A DNA stretch of 64,000 nt from Ditylenchus dipsaci (GCA_004194705.1 SADC01001280.1:868001-932000); one strand, 5' to 3'; counted from the stretch's first letter, positions 44,601 to 55,744 are shown. Made by a program: numbers and translations. The notes: generated by a model from the letters alone, not told the origin.

Positions 44601-46743
44601 CTTCATATGATTCCTTCACCAAAAATGATGGTAATTCTGGATTCCATTCTTTTGTACTATATTCTCTGCTCTTCCAATATTGGCAAATTGCCAAGCAGTC
44701 ATTTTGTTTTCTTCGAAATGAAAATCTGTGAGCAATGTTATATCTTTTATTTTTGTCCCACAGATTAAAGTACTTTCCTCTCCATTGCATTCGCTTTCAA
44801 TGTCACCAACATAAACACTAAGTCCTTTGGGCGAGCTGGATATCCCTTTAATAGCCAATAAAATATCTCCTGCGCTATTAATGTTGTGGCCACTGTTTAC
44901 CCAAATTTTATCTTTTGCCTTCACAAGGGCCGCCCTCTGTCACTGGGGCCTTTCCTGGTTGGCTCTCGGTAAAATAGTATCGCATTATCTGTACTCCTGA
45001 AGCATGTGAAATTTTTGGAAGAGTTGAAATTATCCGACTATTCACAACGAGGAAAACAATGGAAACTTCAAGTACTATATAATCACCTTCATTTTTGGAC
45101 TTTTTGTAGGATCTCTGCTGTCTTATTGTTTCATCAAGCAACCCAAGTGCCAAAGCAAGAAAGAAGATGGAAGTGAATAATCTTTCTATAGCTGTTTTTC
45201 GTCGTAAGACTAGAATATTATCCGCTTTCCCATTATATACGAGTAATGGTATCACTTGACAAATTAGTGCTCAATAAGTTAGTCGAATCTCTTCATTTCT
45301 TTATACTCCAGAATTTTGGTGCCCCACTTCTTACGACATATTTTCGCCAATCTTACTCAGAATTGTCTGCTCTATCTGAATCTGCAATTTATTTTTTGCC
45401 ACCCATTATAAACTTGTGAGATTTTTCGTCATTTGTGCGAAATTGTGTAATAAATTTAAGACTTTTCTAATCTTTTAAATTTTTCACGTACTTTGCAAAT
45501 AAAAACGCGGTAAATTATGCACCATTAGAAAGAGCAATTCAAGAGCTTTCCAACGAGTGGTCATACGTGCCGTTCAGATAGAGGATTAGTAGATTAGAAT
45601 CTATTAGAATGAAATAGGCCACTTTTCGGGGATGGCCAACTTGGAGACCTATTTAGTGGCAAAAAATATATTAAAAAATAAAGTGTAAAAACAAAAGTTG
45701 TTCAAAATCGCATGTAGATTCTATATATGTCATTAGAAAAAATCTCAAAAAAATCGAGGTAACAGGCAAAAGTTCAGAATTAGGAAATCTCTCTCTTAAG
45801 TTAAAAAGTCACTGTCAAATTACACATTCCGCTTGTTACGATAAACATTAAAACTCCAGAATTTGAAATTTGACAGTAAATTATAAATTTAAATGGCAGT
45901 TTGATAAGTAAAGCAACCATGCTGAACACGTATCCAGGGTCAATTTTTATGCAGCTTTTCATAGGCTCTCGCATGGTATTTCTCGTTATGTAAAATAAAA
46001 AATGTGTAAAAAATTTTTAGGGCATTAAAACAATCGTGATTTCCAAAAAATGGACCCACTCCCAGTTTGAATATACTTACAAAATATAGAGACTTCTATA
46101 CATTCAAATCAGTTTGCTGGTTTTCAAAAACAATTTTTAATGGCTTCTTTGAGCATATTTTATTTCATCAAAACGAGAAGAATACAGTCGAGTCTCGATT
46201 TAACGTACCCCCAATTTAACGTACCCTTCGATATAACGTACCCCTAGGCCGGTCCCCAGGGGGTACGTTAAATCGAGACTCGACTGTAGGTCGACGCAGA
46301 ATTAAAAGTTTTTGTCGAAACATCACAGTCGGCTGTTCTCGTGCTAAAAATAATATATTTTTAATGGCTTTTTAGACACTTGCAATTGTGCTTTTGTATA
46401 TTTATGCAACTTACGTGCTGTTCATAGCTGTGTTCTGGCCAGATTACTTTTCTCAAAATCCATATGTTGCTCGAATGAATGAAAGAAGTAAAATAGCGTA
46501 TTGGGTTTAAAAACATATAAATAAAAACATATTTTAGCTGCCCGAATCTTAGTGCTAATATCATGTGTTATCTTCTACTTTGTCAGCACGATCGATACCA
46601 TTTTCTTTATGATAGTTTACCAGGCATTTAAATTTGTCAAGAGCGAAAAAACAATTTTACAGATCAGCAAGGATGAAATGAGCATTGTTGAAGTTTGTCA
46701 CTCTAAATTTTGCTATATTAATCAAATTGTTTTAGAATATTAA
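41698..46743 (+). CDS. Small four-helix membrane protein, three exons
   Basis: Exons 41698-41901, 46376-46487 and 46538-46743 join in phase to 173 residues, with no frame break. Four hydrophobic segments: about residues 9-28 (YLIALVGAAMSGSSTLL), 36-55 (VSGLFCVLYLSIIVALW), 69-88 (TLAIVLLYIYATYVLFIAVF) and 108-130 (ILVLISCVIFYFVSTIDTIF). The tail of about 40 residues is charged and ends in NQIVLEY. The layout recalls nematode tetraspan proteins of unknown function, but no diagnostic motif was recognised (the tetraspanin CCG is absent). Intron 1 is 4474 bp and consists largely of nested elements, while intron 2 is 50 bp. Confidence 0.75.
42007..43109. mobile_element. GCGAATACCCCC-family element, interrupted (1103 bp)
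   Basis: GACCCTAGTAGCGAATACCC on the left and the complement of GGCGCTAGTAGCGAACACCC on the right, flanked by a perfect 8 bp duplication TGTTTTTC (41999-42006, 43110-43117). Short copies of the family are at 47422-47642 and 52042-52273; the extra length is a nested MITE. Confidence 0.85.
42509..43065. mobile_element. hAT-type MITE nested in the preceding element (557 bp)
   Basis: Ends CATACCTGCACG and complement with a perfect 8 bp duplication CACATAGG (42501-42508, 43066-43073). GGCGCCGGGCGCC words cluster near both ends. Confidence 0.85.
43277..45905 (-). mobile_element. Long-TIR transposon with C2H2-finger protein (about 2.6 kb)
   Basis: Terminal inverted repeats of about 500 bp (43285-43795 and 45290-45800) are near-exact complements. 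Outside them, AACTGCCATTT and AAATGGCAGTTT continue the inversion, with about 90 bp of extra, partly palindromic sequence in the right arm (45801-45893). No clear target duplication was found. The coding strand is minus. Confidence 0.75.
43938..45255 (-). CDS. Transposon protein with C2H2 finger, frame-broken
   Basis: Segments in order on the minus strand: FTESQPGKAPVTEGGPC (about 45000), WVNSGHNINSAGDILLAI (about 44890), YQCPICEKRYLKKSNFLKHM (a C2H2 finger, about 44450) and FSEAQKSFMKKYVDRGEESG followed by FEPDEFLNALQIKNYFSKLA (44160-43970). I recall this combination, a Q-x-G-K-x-x-C-D-like stretch, a C2H2 finger and an F-S-x-x-Q-x-x-F tail, from proteins abundant in cnidarian and sponge genomes. 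They are probably transposon-derived, but I cannot name the superfamily. Four pieces lie in different frames. Confidence 0.5.
46185..46286. mobile_element. Short pogo-type MITE, TTTAACGTACCC word
   Basis: Ends CAGTCGAGTCTCG and exact complement, TA-flanked. The word TAACGTACCC occurs four times in 102 bp, three forward and one reverse. Confidence 0.8.
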
Positions 46744-46978
46744 TTTCAAAGAACTAGATGTCCAAGAACATAATAGAGGAGAGTTATTCTAGATTCGCAA
46801 AAACAAAAAATTAACTTTGTCATGCACATACTTTGCTTTGCATGCATTTTGTATTCAATCTTGTTTGGTGAAAATTTGCATGTCATTTTACTCAGAAAAT
46901 TAAAAATAAATTTTATTTAAATTTTTAAGATCCAATTGTCTTTTTTTTTAAATATGCGACAATCAAAATTTAGCTGTA

Positions 46979-47192
46979 AAGAACCATGCCCGTCTACGTT
47001 CACGAGTTTCGTACGTTTAAATTTGGCGGAAGACAGCTTTTTTACTTTTGAAAAACTCAAAATTATTTTGTTGAACTATAAAGTGGTTGAAAATATTGAT
47101 ACGATTATTTCTTTTCTGCGATTTCGGAGTAAAAGGCTGTAGCCCGCCAATTCAAACGTAAGAAACTCGTGGACGTAGACGGCAATGGTCCT
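46979..47192. repeat. TTAA-family MITE
   Basis: AGAACCATGCCCGTCTACGT and complement, with inner CACGAGTTTC and GAAACTCGTG. TTAA follows on the right. Relatives at 450, 3095 and 15263. Confidence 0.55.
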
Positions 47193-47421
47193 TTAAGTTT
47201 TCATGGCTCATGAGTTCACGAGATTAGTTTAACAAAAAATAAAGCACAGAATATATGTAGTTATGTTTAAACAAATTCGCACTAAAAACAACCTTATTTT
47301 GGTAAAAAAAAAGACTTAGCATATTGTTAGTGCCATCAGAATTAACATAAAATTTTGCAAAATATTCACGACAATCCTTTTGTTTAAATAATCCACATGC
47401 TTTTTTTTTGATAAACTGATG

Positions 47422-47642
47422 GGCGTTAGTAGCAAATACCCCCCCCCCCCCAAAACCTGACCTTATAAAAATCGCTGTAACTACCCTTTCAAGTAACAAC
47501 TTTAGGCTTGGGATAGGCCAGCACTAATAAAAATTTATGCACTCTTACCGGGGTCTGGGGCATATATTTGGGCAGACTTTACTTAAGTTTTAGAAGGAAA
47601 AATTTTGGGGAGGGTGGGGGGTGTTTATTCGCTATTAGGGTC
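47422..47642. mobile_element. GCGAATACCCCC-family MITE (221 bp)
   Basis: GGCGTTAGTAGCAAATACCC and complement with a perfect 8 bp duplication AACTGATG (47414-47421, 47643-47650). Confidence 0.85.
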
Positions 47643-47650
47643 AACTGATG

Positions 47651-48145
47651 ATAATAAAAACATTTTTCGCCTTGTTTTTGCTGTTGTTTTTCCTGGCTTG
47701 TGTTTTAGTTCAGATTAGGTTTGTTGTACTAAGCGATAAGTGTCAATTTGACAGTTATGCAAAACAGACAGTTTTTTAAATAACTTTTGATCTTTGACAT
47801 ATAATTTTGTTATGTAAATGTTATCTACTTCGAAAGTACTTGATTTGTCCATAATTGCAAAAACATCAAAGTTTTTATCGAAAGACAGCAAACGGCTGAT
47901 ATTGAATGATAAAAGAATACTAAATGTGTCATCCTGGCTGCTAATGTAATAGCAAAGCATTGAAGAGAGAGCAAGGGCACCATTCTTTATTATTCCATCT
48001 CTTATTATTTAAAAAGAAGAGTTTATTGATTCCATCACTCCCAGACGGTCACAAAAAGACATTGGACTCATCAAACTAATTATTGGAGTCCAGCTAAATT
48101 TTTTTTTCAAGAAAAGGCTGTATACTCGCTAAAACATCAGCATTC
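47651..48145. other. Trehalase upstream region
   Basis: No gene is seen; the minus-strand open frame at 47715-47960 has no recognised motif or splice support. Confidence 0.4.
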
Positions 48146-51100
48146 ATGCTTTTGCAAGCATTTATTTTTAACGTTTTATTTATCTCAAGTCAAACATTTT
48201 GGTTGGTTACTGGGTACCATGCAGGAATTAGAGCTGACAAGCGATCGGGAGCTGATATTGGGTATGCAAAACAGCATTTGAGTAGTTTTTCTCAACAAGT
48301 AGGTGGAGCAAGTAATTATAAAATGGCAATAACTAATTTGCAGGGCAGCTCTGTAAACCTTTTCTATGAAGATTTCTTCCAACTCAACTGTTCCATCCCT
48401 ATATGTGAGGGGAAGCTTTCCCAGATCTACTGCACTGGCTACATTATTGCTGCCTCGTGGTATTTTGGCTTTCAAGACACCTGCCCAGGGTCTAAGCTCA
48501 GATTTGAGCCTGAGACAGTTCTGTTGAACTTCAATTCGTCAGCTTAGTTTTTTTTAAAATAATATTTATAAGTCTACTTGCAGTTTCGCAAGGCCGTTGC
48601 AGCGAGAAGGCTTCAAGCGATTTTGTGAAGAAAATTTTGAACAAGTCCCATTTCTTAAGCCAGCTGTGCTAATAGATTGGAAAGAGCAACCAAAACTGTT
48701 TGAGAAAATCACTGATGTTAAAATGAAGTTTGCTTTTTATTTATAAAATAGAAAAAGCAGTGCGTAGACTTTTATCTGTTTTCGGAAAATTTTTAAATTT
48801 CCGCTTTTCTTAATTTAAGTGGTTTTTGCAGTTTGAGGCACCCATTTGAGCTCATCCCAAGATACGCTAGAATAGCCGAAGCCAAAGTAAAAATATTGAA
48901 AACAATCGGAAATCCAAAGATTGAAGAGCAAATAAAATTCAAAAAGGCACGAATTTGTAAAAGCTAAACGCTGCTACGCTATGAAAATATGAAATTTTTT
49001 ACGAAGGTTTGATCTCAGAATGTGACTGGATCTCTATACCTCTGCTTGAAAAATTAATTAGGCTGAGAAGAGAATCTATTGTAATTTATTTTCACGAGCA
49101 ATGTGAGCAGGCTTGTTGCAAAAAAAATATTAGACGTCTATTTAGAGAGAAACTATTCTTACTGCCTTTTTGCAAAATATATGGTTCTTTTCTGTCGGCC
49201 ACGGACAATTCCCGCCGCGCCAATTCCCCGCCGGACAATTCCCCGCCGGACAATTCCCCGCCGAAGACAATTCCCCGCCGAGAAAATATGCTAGTAAAAC
49301 CATATCCAATCAATTTTCTAATTAAACAAATTGAATCTTTATCGAGGATAAACTCAAACAACAATGACAAACAACTGTTTGAACGAAAACAAAGCAATAC
49401 AATATGACATTTCCATCTACTACTGATCTCCAATAAAGTTATGGCCAGGCCGAGAAGATATTCTAGCAAGTTTCTTTCACCAAAGATCTCCACCAAGGCA
49501 AGAATCCTCTTGTCTGCTTCCAAATAGACTCTTCTCTTCTTTGGCGCTGGCTGGCCTCGTCGTCTTGTGCTTTTTCGCAGCTCCAGTACTTCTTGTCCTC
49601 ATCTGGTTTGCTGAACTTGTCGAAGTCGAAAAGAAATCCTTTGTACTCAGCTTTGCTCTTGCCCTTCTCCGATTTGACGAAACTGACGGCATTCTAAAAA
49701 CAAAGAGATCAGGATAAGATGGAAACAAAGTAGCAAACAGTTAAGAGTACCTGTCGGAGAAACTCTGAATTGGTAATGGGTCCGATGTTCGATCCCTCGT
49801 TGACTTCTGGCTCTGCTTCCATTGCATCCATAGTTAGCGCTCTTAAAATAATAAAAAGCATAAGAACTACTGCAGCAATACATCGAAAACATTGACAAAA
49901 GACTATTGGTGGTGGCATTACTTTAGTTTAGGATCCCATGTTTTCAAGGCGCGGCAGGGAATTGTCTCCGGCGGGGAATTGCCGGCGGGAATCGTCCGGC
50001 GGGGAATTGGCGCGGCGCGGAATTGGCGCGGCGGGGAATTGTCACGTACCGCTTTTCTGTTGCTAATTTTTTGAAAAAATTTTAGTTTTCGTAAATTTGC
50101 GGCTTATTTAAGCTTATGAAAGCTACAATTTCAAGTTAGTAACGGTTTCTAAATCACCCCGAGAAGTTAGAGTTTTCATTCCTTTACTCTACAAGATTTG
50201 TGTTTCCAGGAAAATGGCAGTGTCTCTTAACCAAATTTGGCCTCAACTGAGCCGAGAATTCGTGTCTGATGTGCATGACAACCAAGATCGCTATCCGGTG
50301 CTTTCAGTGCCAAATCGTTTCGTCATTCTGGAGGGCTTTTCCAAGTGTACTTTTATTGGGACACTTATTGGATACTTAAGGGTTGGGTGCTTGCCATCTC
50401 TCTGTACCGAAAACTTTAAATTTTTCAGGCTTTAGGTCTACTCTTTTGTGACATGTTTGATACTGCTCGAGGAATTTTAGAAAACTTTGCCCATATTCTT
50501 AAGCATAAGTCATACATTCCTAACTCTGGAAACATTGGGTCCGTTATGTTTTTATCTTCACCAAAGACCAGTTGGTTTTAGTCTTTCAAGGAGAAGCCAA
50601 CCACCTTTGTTCACTCAAATGATCTGGGACTTCTATCAAGATTTTGACGGAAATAAAAAAGATTTTTTGAAAGAGTTTTTGCCGTCAGCTGAAAAGGAGC
50701 TCGAATGGTGGCTCACCAACCGCACAGTTCTTGTAAACAGACCAGGAGGGACGAAATTGACTCTCTACCAATACAAGGTATTTTTTTGGGCCTACAGAAA
50801 AAACTTACACATTGCGCTGGAAAACAATTAGGATACAATTTGTCAATTAAATTACAGGCAGAAACTAACTGTCCCAGACCAGAAAACTTTCTAGAAGATT
50901 ACCAATTAGGCATGCAGAGTGGCATGGACACCGAATTTTATTGGTCGTCAATCGCATCGGCATGCGAGTCCGGGCTGGACTTTAGCACTCGCTGGTTCTC
51001 CATCAATGGAACTCATGCAGGTTAGTGAGTAACGGCTTCTTCCCATACTTCGAACTCGGAGCTTAAAAGAAATTCTCTTCTTTTCTGAAACTTTATTTTT

Positions 51101-53140
51101 TGATTTGTTTCATACTTAAAATTTTTCGTACCTATTTTGCAGGCATCTTCTAGCAAATGATACTCATACGAAACTAGAATCTTGGAGTTATCTCGTGGTG
51201 TTATCACTTTAACAAAAGTTATCAAAATACATGCCTCTTTGCCTAAAAAAGATTTTTTTTGTAATATCCGAACTCAAACTCGAAATACGTGAACAAGCCA
51301 TAAAAGTTCCTGCGCTGATATTTTTATGCAAGTGTTTATAGCCTCTCGCGAAGGCATTGAAACCAACCAAGTAGTGCCTGTGGATCTGAATGTATTCATG
51401 GTGCTCAACTACCGCACTTTAGCGTGGTTTTTTAGAGAGGAGTTAGGAGACGAAAGGTCTGTTTTTGTTATTTTTGGGTCAAATTTAAGGCTTTGTAAAA
51501 ATATTTCGAGAAATGTTTAAAAATGAATTTTTTGTTGCATATTTTAGCAAGTACGAAAAATATTCTTTACTGGCCGATCACCTGCAAGCAGCCATCAATG
51601 AACTCTTGCTTGATTCTGAAACCCAAGTATGGTTTGACTACGATCTCCATTCTCGACAATTAAGAAAGGGTTTTTACCCCAGTAATGTATTCCCTCTGCT
51701 GCTCAACCAAACAGCCAATGGTTATTGCACCCAGATACTGTCTTATCTGCAAGGTCTAGGAGTGTTTAACTTCAAAGGTAAATTTTCTGACAGCTTTAAG
51801 TGAGAATTTTGCAATATATATTTTCTAGGCGGCATTCCTCAAGTTTGGATGAGCATTCCAAAGAGCAGTGGGACTTTCCCAATGGATGGGCCCCGTCTAT
51901 CCATCTGTTTGTGCAAAGCCTTATGAACTGTCAGGGAGGCAAAGCCAAAGATTTGGCCAAGCAATCAGCGGATGCGTTCCTGACCACGGTCTACAACGGG
52001 TTGATGAATCCAATCAAGGGCTATGTATGATTCGATTTTTTGACCCTAGTAGCGAATACCCCCCACCCAACGATTTTCACTTTTTTCACTTTAGTAAAAA
52101 GTACCCAAATTTATGTCTCAGACCCCGGAAAATGTGCGCAAACTCTTCATTAATCACAATTTCCGTACGCTGGCCTAAGCCTAAGGGCTAAGCCTAAACT
52201 TGTTGTTTGCAAGGGTAGTTGCAGCAATTTTAAAAGGTCCGATGCTTGGGGGGGGGGTATTCGCTACTAGCGCCGATTTTTTCTTGTGCAATTTCATTAA
52301 AATATTTAGCCAGCCCAAGTGTGGGAAAAGTATGACATTCGATTTGACGACGGCAGATCAGGCTTCGGCGGAGAATACCCAGTTCAGACTGGCTTCGGTT
52401 GGACCAATGGAGCTGTGCTCGAATTTATCAGAATGTTTTACACACACAACGGTAAGAGCTCAGAGAAATGTATTTTTAACGGTTAGGACTAGAGTTGTCG
52501 AGTCGAGGCCTCAATTTCGAGTTTTGGACTCGAAAACTCGAAAATTTTTGTGTTTCGGTTCGAGGCGAGGCCTCGAAAATTCTCGAGTCCATTCGAGTCT
52601 TCGAGTCGAGGCCTCGAAAATATCGAGGCCAAAACAGCCCTAGCTATGACACAACTCGCCTTTTTATATTTTTAAGAATCTTAGTTTTTTTGTTTTTTCT
52701 AAAAGAATGTAAAAGTACGTGGCCGTTTTAAATTTTTAGACAAAAATTTCTAAACTGACCTAATATATTGCCTTGTAGACAAACATCACCGAAATGTGCT
52801 TGGAAGGATGGGACCAATTAACTTAATTCTGCGTATCAGCAACATCAGATAAGCGGGAAGCCATTTAACAGCGCGATTGTGTTGATTGGCTTAGCACTGT
52901 GTGTGCTGTTTGCTTTCATGTAAGTTTGGTGTCAAATCAATTTTGGGAATTAGTGCAACGTAATTTAGGATGTTCGTGGTTCAGTTTGTGTGGAAGAGTC
53001 GTGAAAGAGCGGTAAGTGCAGCTCATTTCTGGGATTGTCAACGGTTCGAGGTGAATGATACAAGATTACAAAGAGACAGTGAGCATAAATTACTGCTTAA
53101 CACTTCTTGTGATGACGACTCTTCGGGTAATAGTGATTAG
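48146..53140 (+). CDS. tre: Membrane-anchored trehalase (GH37), twelve exons
   Basis: Splits trehalose into two glucose molecules; extracellular face of the membrane. Exons: 48146-48537, 48584-48727, 50210-50381, 50436-50538, 50582-50777, 50858-51020, 51342-51456, 51548-51777, 51829-52024, 52310-52451, 52779-52919, 52969-53140. A signal peptide opens exon 1. Family landmarks: QIYCTG, WPQLSREFVSDV, YFYWDTYWILKGLLF, SRRSQPPLF, ACESGLDFSTRWF (catalytic Asp), NQVVPVDLNVF, KEQWDFPNGWAPS, then WEKYDIRF and GFGWTNGAVLEF. A C-terminal helix (AIVLIGLALCVLFAFMMFVV) and 45-residue acidic tail follow. Three one-base losses (about 50338, 51837, 52824); with them the sum is exactly 723 codons including the stop. 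Intron 2 holds a MULE-type element, intron 9 a MITE and intron 10 a hAT-type MITE. Confidence 0.9.
49196..50051. mobile_element. MULE-type element with mirrored CGGGGAATTGTC arrays (856 bp)
   Basis: A perfect 9 bp duplication CTTTTCTGT flanks it (49187-49195, 50052-50060). Each end has four to six copies of GGCGGGGAATTGTC-like words, in opposite orientation. It lies in trehalase intron 2 and carries a FLYWCH-like coding piece. Confidence 0.85.
49463..49831 (-). CDS. FLYWCH-type finger protein inside the MULE-type element
   Basis: Start at 49831, then an intron (about 49751-49695) and a second exon to a stop at 49463. The product is about 100 residues: GSNIGPITNSEFLRQ, then NAVSFVKSEKGKSKAEYKGF, FDKFSKPDEDKKYWSCEKA and a basic tail. 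The F-x-S-x-K-G, Y-x-G-F, Y-W-S-C pattern is that of FLYWCH fingers, but the later Cys/His ligands are not clear. FLYWCH domains head some MULE transposases, so this is either a relic of the parent transposase or a captured host exon. Confidence 0.45.
52042..52273. mobile_element. GCGAATACCCCC-family MITE in trehalase intron 9
   Basis: GACCCTAGTAGCGAATACCC and the complement of GGCGCTAGTAGCGAATACCC; 9 bp duplication CGATTTTTT (52033-52041, 52274-52282), if the shared first base is counted. Confidence 0.85.
52490..52642. mobile_element. hAT-type MITE with GTCGAGGCCTCGA words (153 bp)
   Basis: Ends TAGAGTTGTCGAG and TAGGGCTGTTTTG read inward; flanks GTTAGGAC and GCTATGAC match at 6 of 8. The word CGAGTCGAGGCCTCGAAAA is iterated in both orientations. 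In trehalase intron 10. Confidence 0.65.
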
Positions 53141-53207
53141 TTACGCAATATGTGTGTGGTGTATTTGTATGTATGTCAGCTGCAAGTGAAATTTCATTTT
53201 TAATATA

Positions 53208-53632
53208 CAGTCAAACCTCGTTATAGTGCGATCCCCAAAAGTTCGTTCCAGCCTCGGGTCCGACACTTTTTTACCTCGATTTTTGAAGATTTTTGTAAGT
53301 TCTGTTTTTACAATCTGGTCCCAAATATCGTCAGGATTCCGATTTTGCCGATCGTTTTTCTAAAACCTAAAATTTTTTCTTTAAAAAAAGCAAAACCTCG
53401 ATATGGTGCGACCCTTTTTCAAAATGTGGTCGCACTATATCGAGGTTTTGCTTTTTTAGAAGAAAAAATTTTAGTTTTCAGAAAAACGATCGGCAAAATC
53501 GGAATCCTGACGATATTTGGGACCAGATTGTAAAAACAGAACTTACAAAAATCTTCAAAAATCGAGTTCAAAAAGTATCGGACCCGAGGCTGGAACGAAC
53601 TTTTGGGGTCGCACTATAACGAGGTTTGACTG
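53208..53632. mobile_element. Pogo-type palindromic MITE (425 bp), GTGCGACC word
   Basis: CAGTCAAACCTCG ends, TA-flanked, two near-perfect complementary halves. The word ATAGTGCGACCCC sits at both outer ends and again at both sides of the centre (53400-53450). Confidence 0.8.
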
Positions 53633-53639
53633 TATTTAC

Positions 53640-55004
53640 TACTTTGTTAATTAAACGGGTTAAATAAAAGAAAAAAAGTTCGTCATGTTTAACCCATCTC
53701 TGCACACGTGTATTGCAAATAGACATAAATTTGGATGATTGCTTCGCACCGATTTTTTATCCTTCATGAGCTGATTTTTTTTCAATTTGCAGCACTGCAT
53801 TTTGGTATTCAGGTATGGCTTTTACGAATCTTTCAAAGATATTTGATTTTTTACAAAAGTACAAATAAACAAGTCGCTTTGGACGAAAAAAATTATACTT
53901 GTTTGAAAGTTCAGGATGTGATACCAAAAAGGTGCTTTTGATTTTTCACAATTGCTTCACTTTGGTTGAAAAAATCGGTAAATTTTGAAAAGTTTACAAG
54001 TATTTTGATTAAGATTTTTATTTTTCGTTAATCAATGGCCTAATATTTGAAAGCCATGTGGTAAAGAAGACTAAGAATGGGGGGGGGGGGGTTGCATTGA
54101 TACCCTGTTGTCTTTTTAGAACTTTTCAGGCTTAGGCAAGTGTTGGCCAGCATATATTAGGACAGGTTAAACATATCCTAGACTTATGTTTATTTAATCC
54201 TAACACAAGCTGGCTACCCTTGTCTACGTTTTAACCTCAAAAGTTTAGCCCTACAATACAAAACAACAGGAGGGACCAAGTGGGATAGGGGTAAAAATTT
54301 CTCATTAGATCCTGCCGGTGAGAATCACGGCTGTGCTTTGCAAACATGTGCTTCTGAAGGGGAAGAGACTCAAGTTGGTCTTGCTGCATAAGCTAGAAAA
54401 GAGTAAGTCACAGTAAATCGGAGAGCTTTGAAAATTGCGTCATTGACTTGTTGTTGGTGTTAGATTTTTGAGCACTCCATTCTCCGTCGTATTCCATTCT
54501 TCAGCTTAGATTATAATTCTTTTGAGTTCTCAAGGTGAGAAGAACATATTATATCAATTAAATAGCTGGGATTGTAGAATGCCATTAAAAAATGAATTTT
54601 AAGACCTTAAAGAAAAATTTATATTTATTACTTAAACTTAAAAATATAATGAAAATTCAGGTCTTAAGTTTTATCATCATTTCCCGAATTTTTTTTAAAT
54701 TTATTAGAAGAACTTTTTTTGTCTGTGAGAATGTCACATAAGTTTAAAAAAAATTAATGTTAAGTTTGTTTTCTTTCTATAGGTTGAAAAAAGTAAAAAG
54801 GTGGTAAATTTGTTTGCCAGGATATTTTTCACTTAAATATTGACCTTTTTGCACGTATTGTTTAGATGATTTATTTTTAATTTGGTTTTCATACAAAAAA
54901 AAATATATATATATATATGTTTCATAAAAAAGCGTTAATTTTTTGCTTCCCAATGAAAAAAACTGTAGTATTCATAGAAAATGAACCTCTTTCAAAATAG
55001 ATAC
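53640..55004. other. No gene; repeat fragments
   Basis: A G-run with GTTGCATTGATACCC at 54078-54105 and CTTAGGCAAGTGTTGGCCAGC nearby are remnants of the GCGAATACCCCC family. An (AT) microsatellite lies at 54900-54920. No coding exon supported. Confidence 0.5.
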
Positions 55005-55266
55005 TAGGGTCGGATTCGGTCGGCTAACCGAACCGGTCGGTTAACCGAAAACCGGGTTTTTCGGTCAATAAACCGAAACTGAAAAACCGACCGAAAAAAT
55101 TCGGGTTAACCGAAAATCGGGTTTAGCGAAATACCGGTTTATTTAAGTCAAAAATTAACCGAAAACCGGGTACAGGTCGGTTAATCGACCGGAAAATTTT
55201 GAAAAAACCGGAACCGAAAACCGGGTTTGAAAAACCGGTTTTTTAAACCGACCGAATCCAACCCTA
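55005..55266. mobile_element. hAT-type MITE with TTAACCGAAAACCGGG words (262 bp)
   Basis: Ends TAGGGTCGGATTCGGTCGG and TAGGGTTGGATTCGGTCGG read inward; perfect 8 bp duplication ATAGATAC (54997-55004, 55267-55274). The interior repeats AACCGAAAACCGGGTTT-type words. Its ends resemble those of the coding hAT element at 59572. Confidence 0.9.
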
Positions 55267-55744
55267 ATAGATACATAAAAAAATTCCAAACTCTATACAT
55301 AAAAAACCGCTTGATATCAAGTTGTGCTAAACTTGCAAAAGAAATTCTAAAAATGTGCTTTTTCGAACTTTATTGGAATTTGTAAAATAATTTTTTTTGT
55401 GAGGGAGACTAGCGAGTTTGTTTTTTCAATTAACAAGGAGAGTTTTCGTCTTTATTAGATAGCTAGTATACAAGTCTTAATCAATCTATTGAGATTTCGG
55501 GCTATAAGACGAAAATTTGGGATAAAAAGTTCAGTTTAAGTATTGAAAAATCATAGAGTGAACCAAGTCATTTTTCAATTCAAAACTTCAAATGTCGACT
55601 AGGGCATAGTTACTGGTGCACTGGGTGCACACTCTATTTTTATTCACTTTTATTCACAAGTTTGGAAAAGATCGAAAAGATCCCAGCCTCTTAGCTATCT
55701 AACAAAATTATTAAAGCAGGGAAAAATTTAAAAATTCGAGTCAA

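Noticed and set aside
48838..48966. Extra trehalase exon between 48727 and 49196
   Set aside because: The stretch is open with a CAG before it, but splicing 48727 to 50210 gives a correct phase and family alignment without it, and the sequence resembles repeat material found near 42390.
53735..53941. Hydrophobic 68-codon plus-strand frame
   Set aside because: No splice context, AT-rich composition and no family resemblance.
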